NCBI RefSeq assembly: GCF_037975245.1
Contig: NC_092572.1
Coordinates: 33,515,989-33,579,988 of the forward strand
DNA: 64,000 nt
Direction: 5' to 3'
Source: Apostichopus japonicus
Taxonomy: Eukaryota > Echinodermata > Holothuroidea > Aspidochirotida > Stichopodidae
Below are positions 24,252 through 36,132 of the stretch, piece after piece. Both the position numbers and the translations under genes were made by a program. Numbering within the stretch: the first letter of the stretch is position 1; each line of letters opens with the position of its first letter. Below the pieces are notes generated by a model that was given only the letters and a program-made list of their open reading frames with translations, did no database searches and had not been told where the DNA came from.

Positions 24252-25302
24252 AGGCATAGTTTGCCAATATTTGAGTGTAACGTTATTGTTTACATTAGAG
24301 GATGCGTATATATTCTCGTATTTGATTTATTAAACTTAATTACAATAAAGGACATAAATAAGTTGCTTATTTTTTTGAAGAAAATCATGGGTAGTTAATT
24401 AATGGTGGGATGTGCTATACTGGTCTTTGAGGAGTAAATTGGGCCTGACTTTAGAATCCGTACCATATGAATGTGCAAGCTTACTTCGAATCGGCAGAAG
24501 AACAACTGTATAATCCGGCTGAACGTGTGTGCTCGGATTCTAAATTAGTACCGTAAATTGTTCTTCCGGTGTTTAACCTATTACCGTTTATTCCAGTTTA
24601 TTAATATTCAAAAAGAATTTCATTGGAATGTGGGCCTGACTTTAGAATCCGTACCATATGAATGTGCGCACCGGCTTGGCTCAATAGAATAACAGTCGGT
24701 GAATAGTTAAATCCATCGATGTACGTGAAGAGAATTACGTGAAGAGGGTTAGGAAATAGGGTTAGGAAATAGGGTTAGGATATAGTTAAATCCATCTATG
24801 TACGTGAAGAGAGATACGAAAGGTCAACGGGACAATACTTTGAAATCCAATATCTGTTGATCTCCAAGAAGTTTCAAGAAGTCGGGCAGGTAAAATTTCG
24901 TAGGAACTTTACCATTAGAAAGTAACTATCGTTATGCTATATAGTTTAAACTTTATCCCGGTATAAAACCAAACTGATCCTCTCAACAAACGTAATCCTC
25001 CACAAAGAATCATCTTCTCAGCCCACGAAAAGATGTAGGTCTCTGGATAATAATATTGATCCTTAATTCGTGATAGCATATAGCCTACATCCATCTGGAA
25101 TATCGAAATCATCGCGAAAGAATCACAAGGTAAAAATCCTGGGATATTGATCCAACGACAATAATTTGCACAAACATTTCCATTGATGTAGATCCACCTT
25201 CTTAAGCCTTTGCACTGTCTTTTTTTATGTATTTGAGGAAAATATTATTTCACTAAACGGTTACACTATAAACCGCAGTCCCTGGATTTGATGCACCAAA
25301 GG
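24252..25302. other. gene-free DNA with short duplications
   Basis: An exact 36-bp direct repeat occurs at 24441-24476 and 24632-24667 (starts GGGCCTGACTTTAG, ends TATGAATGTGC). Positions about 24745-24784 carry three AGGGTTAGGA-type units, telomere-like but interrupted. AAATCCATCNATGTACGTGAAGAG also recurs on both sides of that block. No gene recognised. Confidence 0.6.
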
Positions 25303-26628
25303 GGCGTATCCAGGGGGAGCGCAACAGGCGCGCGCCCCCTATTGGCCGTCACCAAAAAAAAAATTTAGCCCCAAAAAATAAAAAAATTGATGACGACCTT
25401 TAAGCGAGATGCCGGTGATCGCTCAACCCCCCCCCCCCCTCTCGTATGCTTTATTTTTTGTTTGCCAAAAAAAGGTTCTGGCGAAGTTCGGCGGCATAAT
25501 AGTGCTAGAAACATAGATGGTAATTGTGTTTGTATTATCACTATAAACACTAAGTGACATGCCAGCCATACTAAATTGTGCATTTTGTGTCCATATTTAT
25601 TGGAAATGTTGCTTATTATTAAGGTCGAAAAATGGATCACATATGGCCATGGGCGGCGATCCTGGGGGGGGGGGGGGAAGGGGGATAATGGGTGGAGGGG
25701 ATGTAATACACCATATTCCCCCCCCCCCCCCACCAAATTCCAGGGAAAAGAATATTTTCATGCCTACATTAATGCATCATCGTTAATGTACGGCTCTTTT
25801 TTAGCTTCATTTCTCGCCTACCATAAACGCAGTGCGATCTTTTCAAATAAAGCGTCTTTATAAAGCAAGAATAGTTGACTGTAGGCTTCATTGGCCCTAT
25901 AACAACAAAATGTATTATTGCGCCCACGGTATTGATATAGTACATATATGCACCCTCATAGTATTCATATAGGCCCTATAGTAGGCCTACACACGTACAT
26001 GTTCCCTCGAACAGCTGAGAATCTCATGTTACCAGGGTAATGCTTAATACACGTTTCACCTGGATGCCCTAGCAATCGGTACCTAGGAATGTAACTATGT
26101 GTAATTGTGTATTGCATGTGTATATGCCTATAATAACATGCATGAGTCCATTTTCTTCATCGAATAATATGAAAGAGCTCTCGAACATTCTAACGACAAC
26201 GTTCCTTCTGAAAAAAGATTGACAGGGGCAATTTTCCCAAAAAAACACCCGAAATTAAAAAAAAGGTATTTGGGATCCTGATTATGAGATATTTCGGACA
26301 TGACATCCCTATTTTAACGTTGGGTATATGCATGGAAACCTCGGGAAGTGCCGTTTCCGGCCATGTAGAGGGTTTGTTAATCCCAAAATTTTCTTGTACG
26401 CTTCGCGCCAACCCATGGTGGCGCTACGCTTAGATAGTCAACAAGGTCATACCCCCCCCCCACTCGGAAGTACGGATCGCCGCCCATGCATATGGCACCA
26501 TTTTGCATTTCAGCCCTTCTTCGAAAGCAAAAATTGTCCACCCCTCCCCTTAGACCCATCCCCCAGGACGGCGATCATTCATGCCTGACGCCCCCCCCCC
26601 CCCTATTGGAAAATCCTGGATACGCCCC
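25303..26628. mobile_element. candidate outer hAT-like element
   Basis: GGGGCGTATCCAGG at the left is mirrored by CCTGGATACGCCCC at the right, the arrangement of the confirmed elements. The flanking 8-mers do not match convincingly, so the TSD is unproven. The element at 25648-26488 lies inside it. No transposase. Confidence 0.45.
25648..26488. mobile_element. non-autonomous hAT transposon
   Basis: Perfect 15-bp TIR CATGGGCGGCGATCC / GGATCGCCGCCCATG and perfect 8-bp TSD CATATGGC at 25640-25647 and 26489-26496. 841 bp with G runs and C runs inside the left end, the shared module at about 26335-26440 and no transposase. Inserted inside the candidate element at 25303-26628. Confidence 0.85.
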
Positions 26629-29600
26629 TGCACGAGAAACGAGCCTTTTCAAGCTAGCATTCATACGATACTGTAAGACTAGAAAGAGAACATCTGTGCC
26701 TGAAATGTTCACAAAGCCACCTGCGGTTTTCTTTTCATTCATTTCACCTTTGTATAAAGAATGGGATTTTACTCGTATTGTTTTGCTAATCATACCGGAC
26801 GTTACCTCGCATGTCAAGAGTATTCCTGAATCAGGTGTGTGACCTACCGCTCAATATAACAACTAAATTATGTATTCTAGTTTTATTCTGTCGGAAAATT
26901 TGGATTGTCCCTCGACACCGGTCTTGTTTTTACCGGTTTTAGATTTTCAACTGAAAATGAAGCTTACCGCCAGTAAAATTGGATTATCGGTTATAAATCA
27001 GTCGAAAATCCGGTTAATAATCAAAGTTTTTCATTGTCAAGGAAGTTTCTTCGACCGATAATGCAGGTCTGTCGCTCAATATGCTGGATTAAGGGCCGAA
27101 TAACCTAGATAATCGTTTGTATTCATATATGATAAATCTGGATCGTCGTCCTGTTTTTAAATTCTGTAAATAAACACAAGTTTGTCCTTTTACTCCTCGC
27201 ATAACTATAACATTCAAACTAATATACAGTTAGTCTGTTAATATTAATCAAACCAAATCGGTTATAAAAACGAGCTTTTACGGTAGTAAGCTGTATATTA
27301 CTCTGGTTCCACCTTTGTTTCTCTTGATGTTTATATCTATATCATTATGTTCTTTGAATATTCATTTATTGTGAACTTCAACAATGAACGAACTTCAGTG
27401 CGGCCCTTCTAATCTCAAATAAACATGGATGATCTAAATAATCCTGCAACCTCACTCTGACTATCCTGACCGTAATCCACAGTCTTCATCTTACGATACC
27501 GTTGTTATAATCAGAAGATAGTTGTGTCCTTCTCCTGGGTGATGCAAACTTTATTGTCTTTAGAGGGCGCTCGTACTCTTTATTCACAGAGAAATGAGAA
27601 CTCTGCGGCCATATATGTTGATATTATTAAGGCCAGTGCAGAGAAATGGTTTCACTTTGAATGCAATATTTTTTAGATTGAATGCTAGTCTGTAACGTTT
27701 GACTCTTTCGTATTAGGCTAAGTAGATTATTATTTGTGTATTTAAAACAAATAGTTCGATTGATTTGATAAATATGTTATTCGCTTCAGGACTACCGTAG
27801 CAAAGTTGTTCGTTAAAATTGTTATGCTTAATTCAAACAAACAGTAAATTAGGTTTTCTATTCATATTTAGTTCTTCAAAGGTTTTAATCTAGAAAAAAA
27901 TGTCTGGGTGACAACGGGTTACAAGCTTTATGTACTTTATTAATTACTCTCATTAAACGACTTGAAACAAGATACCATAATTTGATTAATTGCAATCTAA
28001 TTTTGCATATTTTAAAGATTTTGGTAACATTCTTGGTTATTCGTAATACGGCTGTTTTATTGTTTACAAAAAGAGGAACACTTAATTTTCACATATGTGT
28101 TAAGTAAGGCTTCTTAAGAATTAGTTCAGGTTAATTATGATATCATTACACGACGTAATATGCAGGCTGATTAAAGGATTGTAAATGAAGTAGTAAACAC
28201 TAACAATAAATTTGTGTCAGATAACACAAATGTATTTTATCCTGTATTATTAGTTCAAACAGTTTATTTCTTATCAGTAGGTGTACAGCCACAGCCACAC
28301 GGTTACATAGGTTAATAATATTATCATAGGAGTTAACCTTACATGGCTTGGCTATGGAAACGAAAACATGTTACAAATAAACACAAAAGTACAATTTAAA
28401 GCGTCGTTAAACGTTAAATTATTTTCACCTAACCAAACATGATCAGGTTAAACATCTTTCCGGTCACAGAAGCCTTTCACACCCATGCCGTTGCTGCCTC
28501 ACCCTCGAAATGGATCAGCTATTTTGCGTTACAATTTCTTCTTGTTAAACAATGTTTCCCGCCAAATCACAAAAGAGGGGTATACAAATATACTTCACAT
28601 AGGTCAACATTGTTTTATTTTTGTTTATAGTAAGACATTGAACCGAACGTAGCCCACTACCACAGGTAAATGATGCAACTTATAATCACACCAATACATT
28701 CACCTCTCCCCCTTCCATTCCCCCTTCCTTCCACTTTACCCTTACCGTGAATTATATGTGGTGCTACATATCTTAAATTACACACCAATAGCTGATCATG
28801 ACGTCATATATGCTAATGATTCCAAATTCCCAACACCCACCCACTTCCCAGCCAATCAACTAAATTTCACTTGTGCATAACTTGAACTTAAGTTCGTGTT
28901 TTTCATTTACGTGTTTATTATCAGTAGGTGGTCTTATTAAACACTGACGTTAATAAGATCAGCCAGTTTTCCAGTCATTTTTTTTTCGTTTTACAACCAA
29001 ATACTCCTTATCGTCGTGCAAATAGAGAGAGCCTTTCGTTTTGTCAATCTTGAACTGTGATGTTCTGTTGTATTTGTTTATTAATTTAATGATTATTATC
29101 AGTACGTTGACTAATAAAACACATACAAACTTAACTAGGAACAACCATTACCCTATCACTGAACTTTTTATCAATCTGATACTATCGTTTGCTTATAGAA
29201 TGAACCGCTGCAATATGTCAGCTTGTGGTATACTATAAACTGCGATGCTAACGAGAAAGATATATACATATATCTCTTGCACTGCAGACCACAAAGTCGC
29301 ACCATGAAGGATACAATAAGCCAATTACTCAGTCATAGAAATGAAACGATACATACATTAAGTTGTGAGACACTAAATATTCTGCTTGAATTACAGATAA
29401 AAACATGTCTTTGGAGCAGCTAAACAGTTCTAAACAGATTCTAGTTTGGTTTGAATGACATCAAATGATATTCGAACTTACGAAACTGTAGGTTATAGAT
29501 ATAGTTTATACATACTATCTACCGGTTTCACTTAATTTCTGTCGAAGGTCATCTGAGGTCAGGCGGGACCAACACATGTTTCTAGAAAAGATTGGGATTA

Positions 29601-31271
29601 ACTTGAAGAGAAAGTTTAAATTTAAGGCTCGCAGAACGATAGCGACATTTTTTTCTTAATCTCAACCGCAACTTTACCTGCCTCACCTGTTTTACCGGAG
29701 AGTTACTGTAAAGCCATAACCTTCTGGGTGACATTGACGCAGGACAGGAAAAGAGTAAGAGGTTGAAATAACAAGTTAGTATATAGACTACATGTTACAC
29801 AGAGATAACACTGTTGAAAATATTTATCTGATTAGTTTTCTTTTATTGCTTCCATTGAATTGCAATATCAATACATATCAATAATTTCATTAAACGATTC
29901 TACGATATGAACTTAACATATAGATGGGATAAATTGATTGTAATTGTATCACAATGATAGACTAGGATCGCCTCAAAGGGAACAAGCGTGTTTGGTTGCA
30001 AAATTTATATATTTGTACAAACATGCAGAAATACGGAAGATACCAAGAACAATAAAAAGGAAAGGAATAATTATTTCTTTGGGAATATCTAATATCATAA
30101 ACAGATACTGCAACGCAATGATTTCTTCCATATTTATCTGTTAGTCGGTGTTGGTATAGTAAATGTACCTATATTCAGTTATGCGGTACGGGGGTTGAGG
30201 AATATTGGTAAACTTTATGGCTTCATAACATCTAATTGCGTTAATGCAAATACGACAAAAAACTGAATTACAATGAATAGATCATGGATATTCATTAATC
30301 ATCAACCAGTCCCATAAATAAGAAGAAGCAAAACAATGATACAAGAAGAATGAAAGATATGTATGGAGAGCCGATCATTGCATTTAGGGTTAATGTTAAA
30401 TATACAGAACATTATCTTCGTTACTATTATGTTAAAGTCTTACTATAATACATCAAAGTCACATGTTCCTATTGTCTTTAAAGCAACATCATTAGAGAAC
30501 AAAATAATCGAACAAAAACTGGATTAAAAACAAAACATGTCATTGTTATCAATTAGTGTCATCTCTAAGACAATGTTTTAGTATGATTTTGAGTAACACA
30601 ATCAATGGTTTAACGGTAGACAGCCAGTCATTGTTATTATGATAACATTTAACAATATTCTTTTAATATTCACTATATTACGCGTGAGTAATATCAAAGA
30701 TTGATTCATAAAATAGAAATAGGAGTAACGAAAGGAAGCAACTAAATCTTAAAAGAAAGTAAAATTAATAAATGGATGAAGTAGAATGCAATCTAATAAT
30801 TAATTACTAAATATAACAATAATTAGAGTAAGTATTAGATGCAATCTTAGAAATGTTATAAATCGAAGGAAAATATTGGCATATAAAGAAATAAAAAGAA
30901 CATCTGAAATAAAATGAAGCCAGTAGAATCATTTATAAAGTGCATTAAAATAACAATGAAAGAATAACATGAAGAGTATATACTATAGACAGAGCCGATC
31001 TTTGTATTTAAGGATTACTTGATATATACATAATATTATCAGCTTTACTACGACGAAATTATGTAATGCTAAAAGAATAACTTGTTAAAGTTCTGCTCAT
31101 ATACCTTATTAAAGTAGACTGTTAATGAAGCAATTAATGAAGACAAATGTTAAATTTCAATACTTATTCAAATCTACGAGTTTTGTATCTTTACAAATAT
31201 GCAAGAAAACGGTATCTCCAAAATTAAAATAATTTTTTGTCAAATGCGTACGTGACCTAATGTGACTTGCT
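26629..31271. other. gene-free DNA
   Basis: Strongly AT-rich sequence. I found no exon set, RNA gene or transposon termini in it. A pyrimidine-rich stretch lies near 28703-28740 and a TGACGTCA palindrome at 28799-28806. Confidence 0.35.
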
Positions 31272-31620
31272 CATCGATAGTTTACCTCTCACATAATATT
31301 ACAATGATCGGTAGCTTACCTATCACATAATATTACAATGATCGGTAGCTTACCTATCATATAACATTAAATATGATCGATAGCTTACCTATCATGTAAT
31401 ATTAAATATGATCGTTAGCTTACCTATCATATAATATCAAATATGATCGATATCTTACCTATCACATAATATTAAATATGATCAATAGCTTACCTATCAC
31501 ATAATATTAAAATGATCGATAGTTTACCTATCATGTAATATTAAAATGATCAATAGCTTACCTATCATATAATATCACAATAATCGATATCTTACCTTTC
31601 ATATAATATTAAAATAATCG
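31272..31620 (+). repeat. ~35-bp minisatellite with hairpin units, 10 copies
   Basis: Units carry GATAGCTTACCTATC, an inverted repeat (GATAG/CTATC) around a 5-base loop, followed by AT-rich ATAATATTAAA. Copies vary mainly at the loop and at GATCGATAG versus GATCAATAG. Compensating changes are not consistent, so an RNA structure is not shown. Confidence 0.9.
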
Positions 31621-31984
31621 TTGCTTTGATTCCCTTTTAGTCTCACAAACAAGTTGAAACTTTAAAAGATGAGGTAAACTAAAACACTTTAAGGAAAAAT
31701 TGAAATGAAAAGTGAAACACAGAGAGCATACCATTGCATATAAGGCTTACTTAATGTACAGAACATTATCAGCATTAATTATCATAATCAATCTTGTTAA
31801 ATTATGTAAGCTGACGTGATCATATTGTCTTAAAAAGCTAAGGCTTTACTTAGGACTATAATAACAACGTAGGGTAAATGAAGCCGATAAAATATTAACA
31901 AGAGCCCAACGGTCATTATGGTTCCTTGGTATGTGAATATTAAAGTGTTTTATGCCATCCCTATCATAATATTTATGCCTACAT

Positions 31985-32540
31985 GTACCAGTTACTAACC
32001 AACAACTGTATTCCAAGTTTGGATACAATCAGATATACTTAAAGGTTGTAGAGTTCTTGCAATAAAAAATGTTGGCCCTTCCCGAAAATTGGGCCCAATA
32101 AAATTTTTCCCTCAAATGGTCCCAAAAATATTGCGCCCACAAATTCGGGCCCAAAGAACTTGTCCCAAAATGCATTTGAGTTGAAAATAAAAGTTAAACC
32201 CTGCCGGCAAAAAATATGGGCCCGGAATTATTGGGGTCCAGATGGCCTACATGTAGCAGCTATTAACCAACGTTTACCAAGTTTAGCTTCAACCCGACTG
32301 ACGGTTGCGGTGCTGTTGCAATGGAGAAAAAAATGTGGGCTCAGATGGTCCCAAAATATTGGGCCCCAAAAATTCGGGCCAGAGAAGTTGCCTCAAAATG
32401 CATTTTAGTTGGAAATAAAATTTGGTTCCACCAGCTCAAAAATGGGTCCGGACTTTTTGGGGGCCCAGACATTAACCAGCAACTGTATACCAAGTTTGGC
32501 TACAATCCGACTTCGGGTGGCGGAGTTATTGCAAAGTAAA
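31985..32540 (+). repeat. tandem repeat of ~240-bp units
   Basis: Three partial units share CCAAGTTTGG, a following ATCCGACT-like block, TTGCAA, and stretches such as AAAATATTG, ATTCGGGCC and CAAAATGCATTT. Clear boundaries lie near 31985, 32265 and 32470. No open frame is maintained across units. Confidence 0.7.
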
Positions 32541-35374
32541 ACGTTTTACGTTTGACACCATAACCTTATTAATATTCATAAGGTCAGCGCTACAAAAATC
32601 GGGCACACCTTCTTACTATAATACATCTACATAACAAGTATGACAAATATGCATCACTCCATTGTTGAGTTATCACGGACCCAAGCGAGTGTCACAGACG
32701 CACACATACACGCACACGCCATCACCATCGCATATATTCCTTATGTCTTCGATAAGGAATCAAACTTGGTATGCACTAAACTATGTGTATTTTGCAATTA
32801 ATGGATATTGTCATCATCACATACCCTAAAGCAAAGTTGGGATCCTTTCTAATCCAAAGTCAAACTAAGGAAGTAAAAACATAAGAAAAATGGAACATTT
32901 TGCCGTCAGTGTGCAACTAAGACATCACACTTGTTTGCTTCAAGTTCACTTTTGGTACAATCTGTTACAATTTTAGCTATCGATATCTCCAAAACGTAAT
33001 GTAGGAATTGGATACACATTTCACCAGTATGCTTAGTATATGATCCTCTTTATTAAGTCAAATGTAAATGTTCCTCTTAAGATAATCAACGTTACAGTCT
33101 CATTGGAGTCAAACATAACCAACACTTCAACAGACTGTTTTTCAAAATGTAGCCAAATTTAAGAGTAAACAAATGAAAAATAAGAATATGATATCCATTA
33201 AAAGCCCTAAAAATAATAGGACCCTCTATCTCATTAATTTCTTGTTATCATACCTGGAGAGATTAAACTAATTGCGCATGATCAAAGCATCCTTAACTTG
33301 ACTGTTACTAATGAAATGTTAGTGTTAACAACTAATAGAAACTTTAATATGTTTCTTTGTCGGTGAACTATTTTGAGCGTTCATGTTATATTCTTCGTGC
33401 GCTGATAGGACCAGTCAATACATCAAATAGGATATGACGTAAAGTTAATAACAATAAACTTAATTATTAAGATGATGATTTGAAACGGACAGATTATAAA
33501 TCAATAAAACAATTATAGAGCAAAAATTAAAATAATAATTAAAGAATACAGTGAAAAGTATTGATCGATTAAGTTAAGTCTCAGTTACTTCCATACAGAA
33601 TATACATTTGTTATTTCAATCATATGATATGACGTCACAGTCATGTCATCTAATTGTAATCAAGTTAAGAACGATAATACATTGGAACCGACAAACATGA
33701 CGAAATGCTGTCTGAGAAAAAAAAAACATATCACAGATATTAATTAATATCACCTCTAAGTTCATGTACTCAATTAAATAACACAATGGTATTGTAGATA
33801 ACCAATGAATGTCATTTTGTCTTAGCATTGACACAATTAAGGTGACTCTAAACTTGTTAAGGCTAATCTACTTGATCACCGATGTGGTGGGTAAGTCATC
33901 TAACATTTCCGACACCCCCACCCCCTCCCCTCGCCCGCCCCTCCACATACACACCAAGAGTAAGATAGGGATTGTGCTCTCTTTCTTCCCTTTCTCAATA
34001 GTTGACATCCACGAGATAAATATTCCTGTACTGATGACGTAGTGGTTGATGGATGACGTCATTAATAGTTTATTTGGCTCTTAGTAATTTGAATTTGGCT
34101 TGAAGAGCAAATAAATTAAGAGTTAGAAAATAAAGTATATTTGGACAGAAATGTGGGTAATAAAACGTGAGAAATGACTTGTACACTTTACGATAAATAC
34201 TAAGTATATATGATCATGTAATGTATCAAATCTTTGTTTGGAGTTCTGTGTAGTATTTGGAGTTATCTACAGTTTACAAACCTAATCTCTTGATAGGATG
34301 GAAAAGGAATCCACTAGACACCCCACCCCTTCTCCGAATATAAGGAAAACCCTAACAATAAATATAAATTATGTACGCTACCTGTGGTTAAGCCCGTCTT
34401 ACATGTTCTTCTCTGTCATCATTTTGCTTTACATTCAAGAGACACAAGCAATCAAGTTGGTAATTGTTTCTTCAACTTAGTAATCAGTGACGTCACCATA
34501 CTACTTCAGTAGTTGGAGAATATGAGGGCGCTGTGTCTCAATATGAGATAGATCGTGGACAGTGAACTCATTACATACTAAAGCAGCATAAACATAAGAT
34601 TCAGCAATGGTCACAGGATAACATTTATGTCCCCATCACCCACCCCTCTAGTCCCCCGAAACGACAGCAACGTTACTACCAAAACCTAAAAGATTACATT
34701 TGAAAACTTTAGCGCACAAAACTGAGTAGTTGAATATGTAGCATATTAAAGGACGACTTTAATCACAACATTAATGTTGTTACGTTGTAGACCACTGGCT
34801 TTCAGTCTAGGCTGTTTTACTATAACACTTCGAGACATGTTACTTTAAACAGCTGAGTTAATCAATGAAAGTGACTGGACTATATAATGCAACATTGAAG
34901 TACACATTCGAAATTGACAATGTAGTTAAAAAATCATCTAAATATGCTCTGGTTTAAGATTGAAGTTACAAAACTTGATTTTGTTGAGTTATTCAAATGT
35001 ATAAAATCACATTATGAACATGAATATTTAGGCCTGTAGTAAGGGGCTGACGTCATCATCAATTTAACATTAAAGGAGTATTCCAGACATTTATCTTAAC
35101 TAACCAGAAAAGTTGAAGAAATATTAACAACACTCCTTTTTTGGACAATATAACAATTAAAGACTGAAATTCCACCTAAAGTAATCCTTTAAATAAAATG
35201 TAACTTGAACAGTTATATTTCATATTTCACTTCTCTATTGTATATTGAGTTATTAATATCATTGTACAACCTTATCTCTCCACAAGATCCATTCACAATG
35301 AATGTAAAAGTTACAGTCTTCATCAAGTCACCATTCCATTGTCCTGAGAAAATAGGCATTTGATGACGTCACAA
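32541..35374. other. gene-free DNA with repeated blocks
   Basis: AT-rich. Degenerate copies of a block containing GTTTACAA, CCTAATCT and AGATCC occur near 34268, 35262 and 35449. TGACGTCA is frequent here (33630, 34054, 34488, 35048, 35364). A C-rich stretch lies at 33917-33945. No gene recognised. Confidence 0.35.
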
Positions 35375-35576
35375 TCATACTAAACTAGTTGCATGTCTAT
35401 TATACTCTATGTGGCGGAGTTTGTAGTATTTGGGAGGTATTAACAGTTTACAACCTAATCTATTTATTAGATCCGTTCTCACTGAAATTACTGCCATCGT
35501 TTTGAGGATTGAGTGAATGACGTCACACTCCTGCTGATGATTGGCGACGCCAGATGAACATGCTTTTTGTATTGAG
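35375..35576 (-). CDS. possible last exon of the unrecognised minus-strand gene
   Basis: A strong acceptor (long T-rich tract, TTACAG ending 35577) opens a frame in the phase left by the exon at 36132-36074. It is open for 66 codons to TGA at 35377-35375 and includes ACSSGVANHQQECDVIHSIL. Against it, part of this sequence resembles repeated intergenic blocks, and the exon at 36.1 kb could instead end at its own in-frame TAA. No poly(A) signal stands out. Confidence 0.35.
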
Positions 35577-36073
35577 CTGTAATATAAAAAAAAATAAAAT
35601 GATATATATTAGGTTATATTGTGATATCATAATTAATGGGTCGAACAACATACTTAGTAGTAGAATAATAGGGAAGTGATACCTAAGTAACCCTTCCCCC
35701 AGATAAAGCCAGCAGTACCATAAGCCAACCAGTAATTAAACCAACGAGCTAAACAAAACACCTCGACACGGGACACAAGCGAACGATGTTTCTGTTAATG
35801 GAAGGAACTTATCAATCATTTCCATACAATTACTCAGGGATTTGCTATGTGAAGGAAAAATATGATAAAACCAACTACAGTTGAAGCAAATAATATTAGT
35901 GACCGGATAACAATAGATAATCACAGATATAGGAATACTAATTCTGGTTATTGATTGAGATTAATTTTAATATATTAAGATTTTACAACTAAAACTAGCA
36001 GATAATCACTGTTAACAAATACAATGTTACATAATAAGGTAGAGAGTATTCAGCTGTATTGACTTACAGTTAC

Positions 36074-36132
36074 TTGCGCCTTGCCCGGTTGAAGTTCGTC
36101 AAGCTCAACTGATAACTCCTCTCATTGAATCC
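36074..36132 (-). CDS. exon of the unrecognised minus-strand gene
   Basis: Acceptor CTAAACA..TTTAG ends at 36133. The frame GFNERSYQLSLTNFNRARR begins in phase 0, as the upstream exon requires. It ends either at donor AA|GTAACT (36074) or one codon later at an in-frame TAA, which would make it the terminal exon. The family is unknown to me. Confidence 0.5.

Noticed and set aside
31272-31620. CRISPR array
   Set aside because: Units are contiguous ~35-bp tandem repeats without unique spacers, and the genome is clearly animal.
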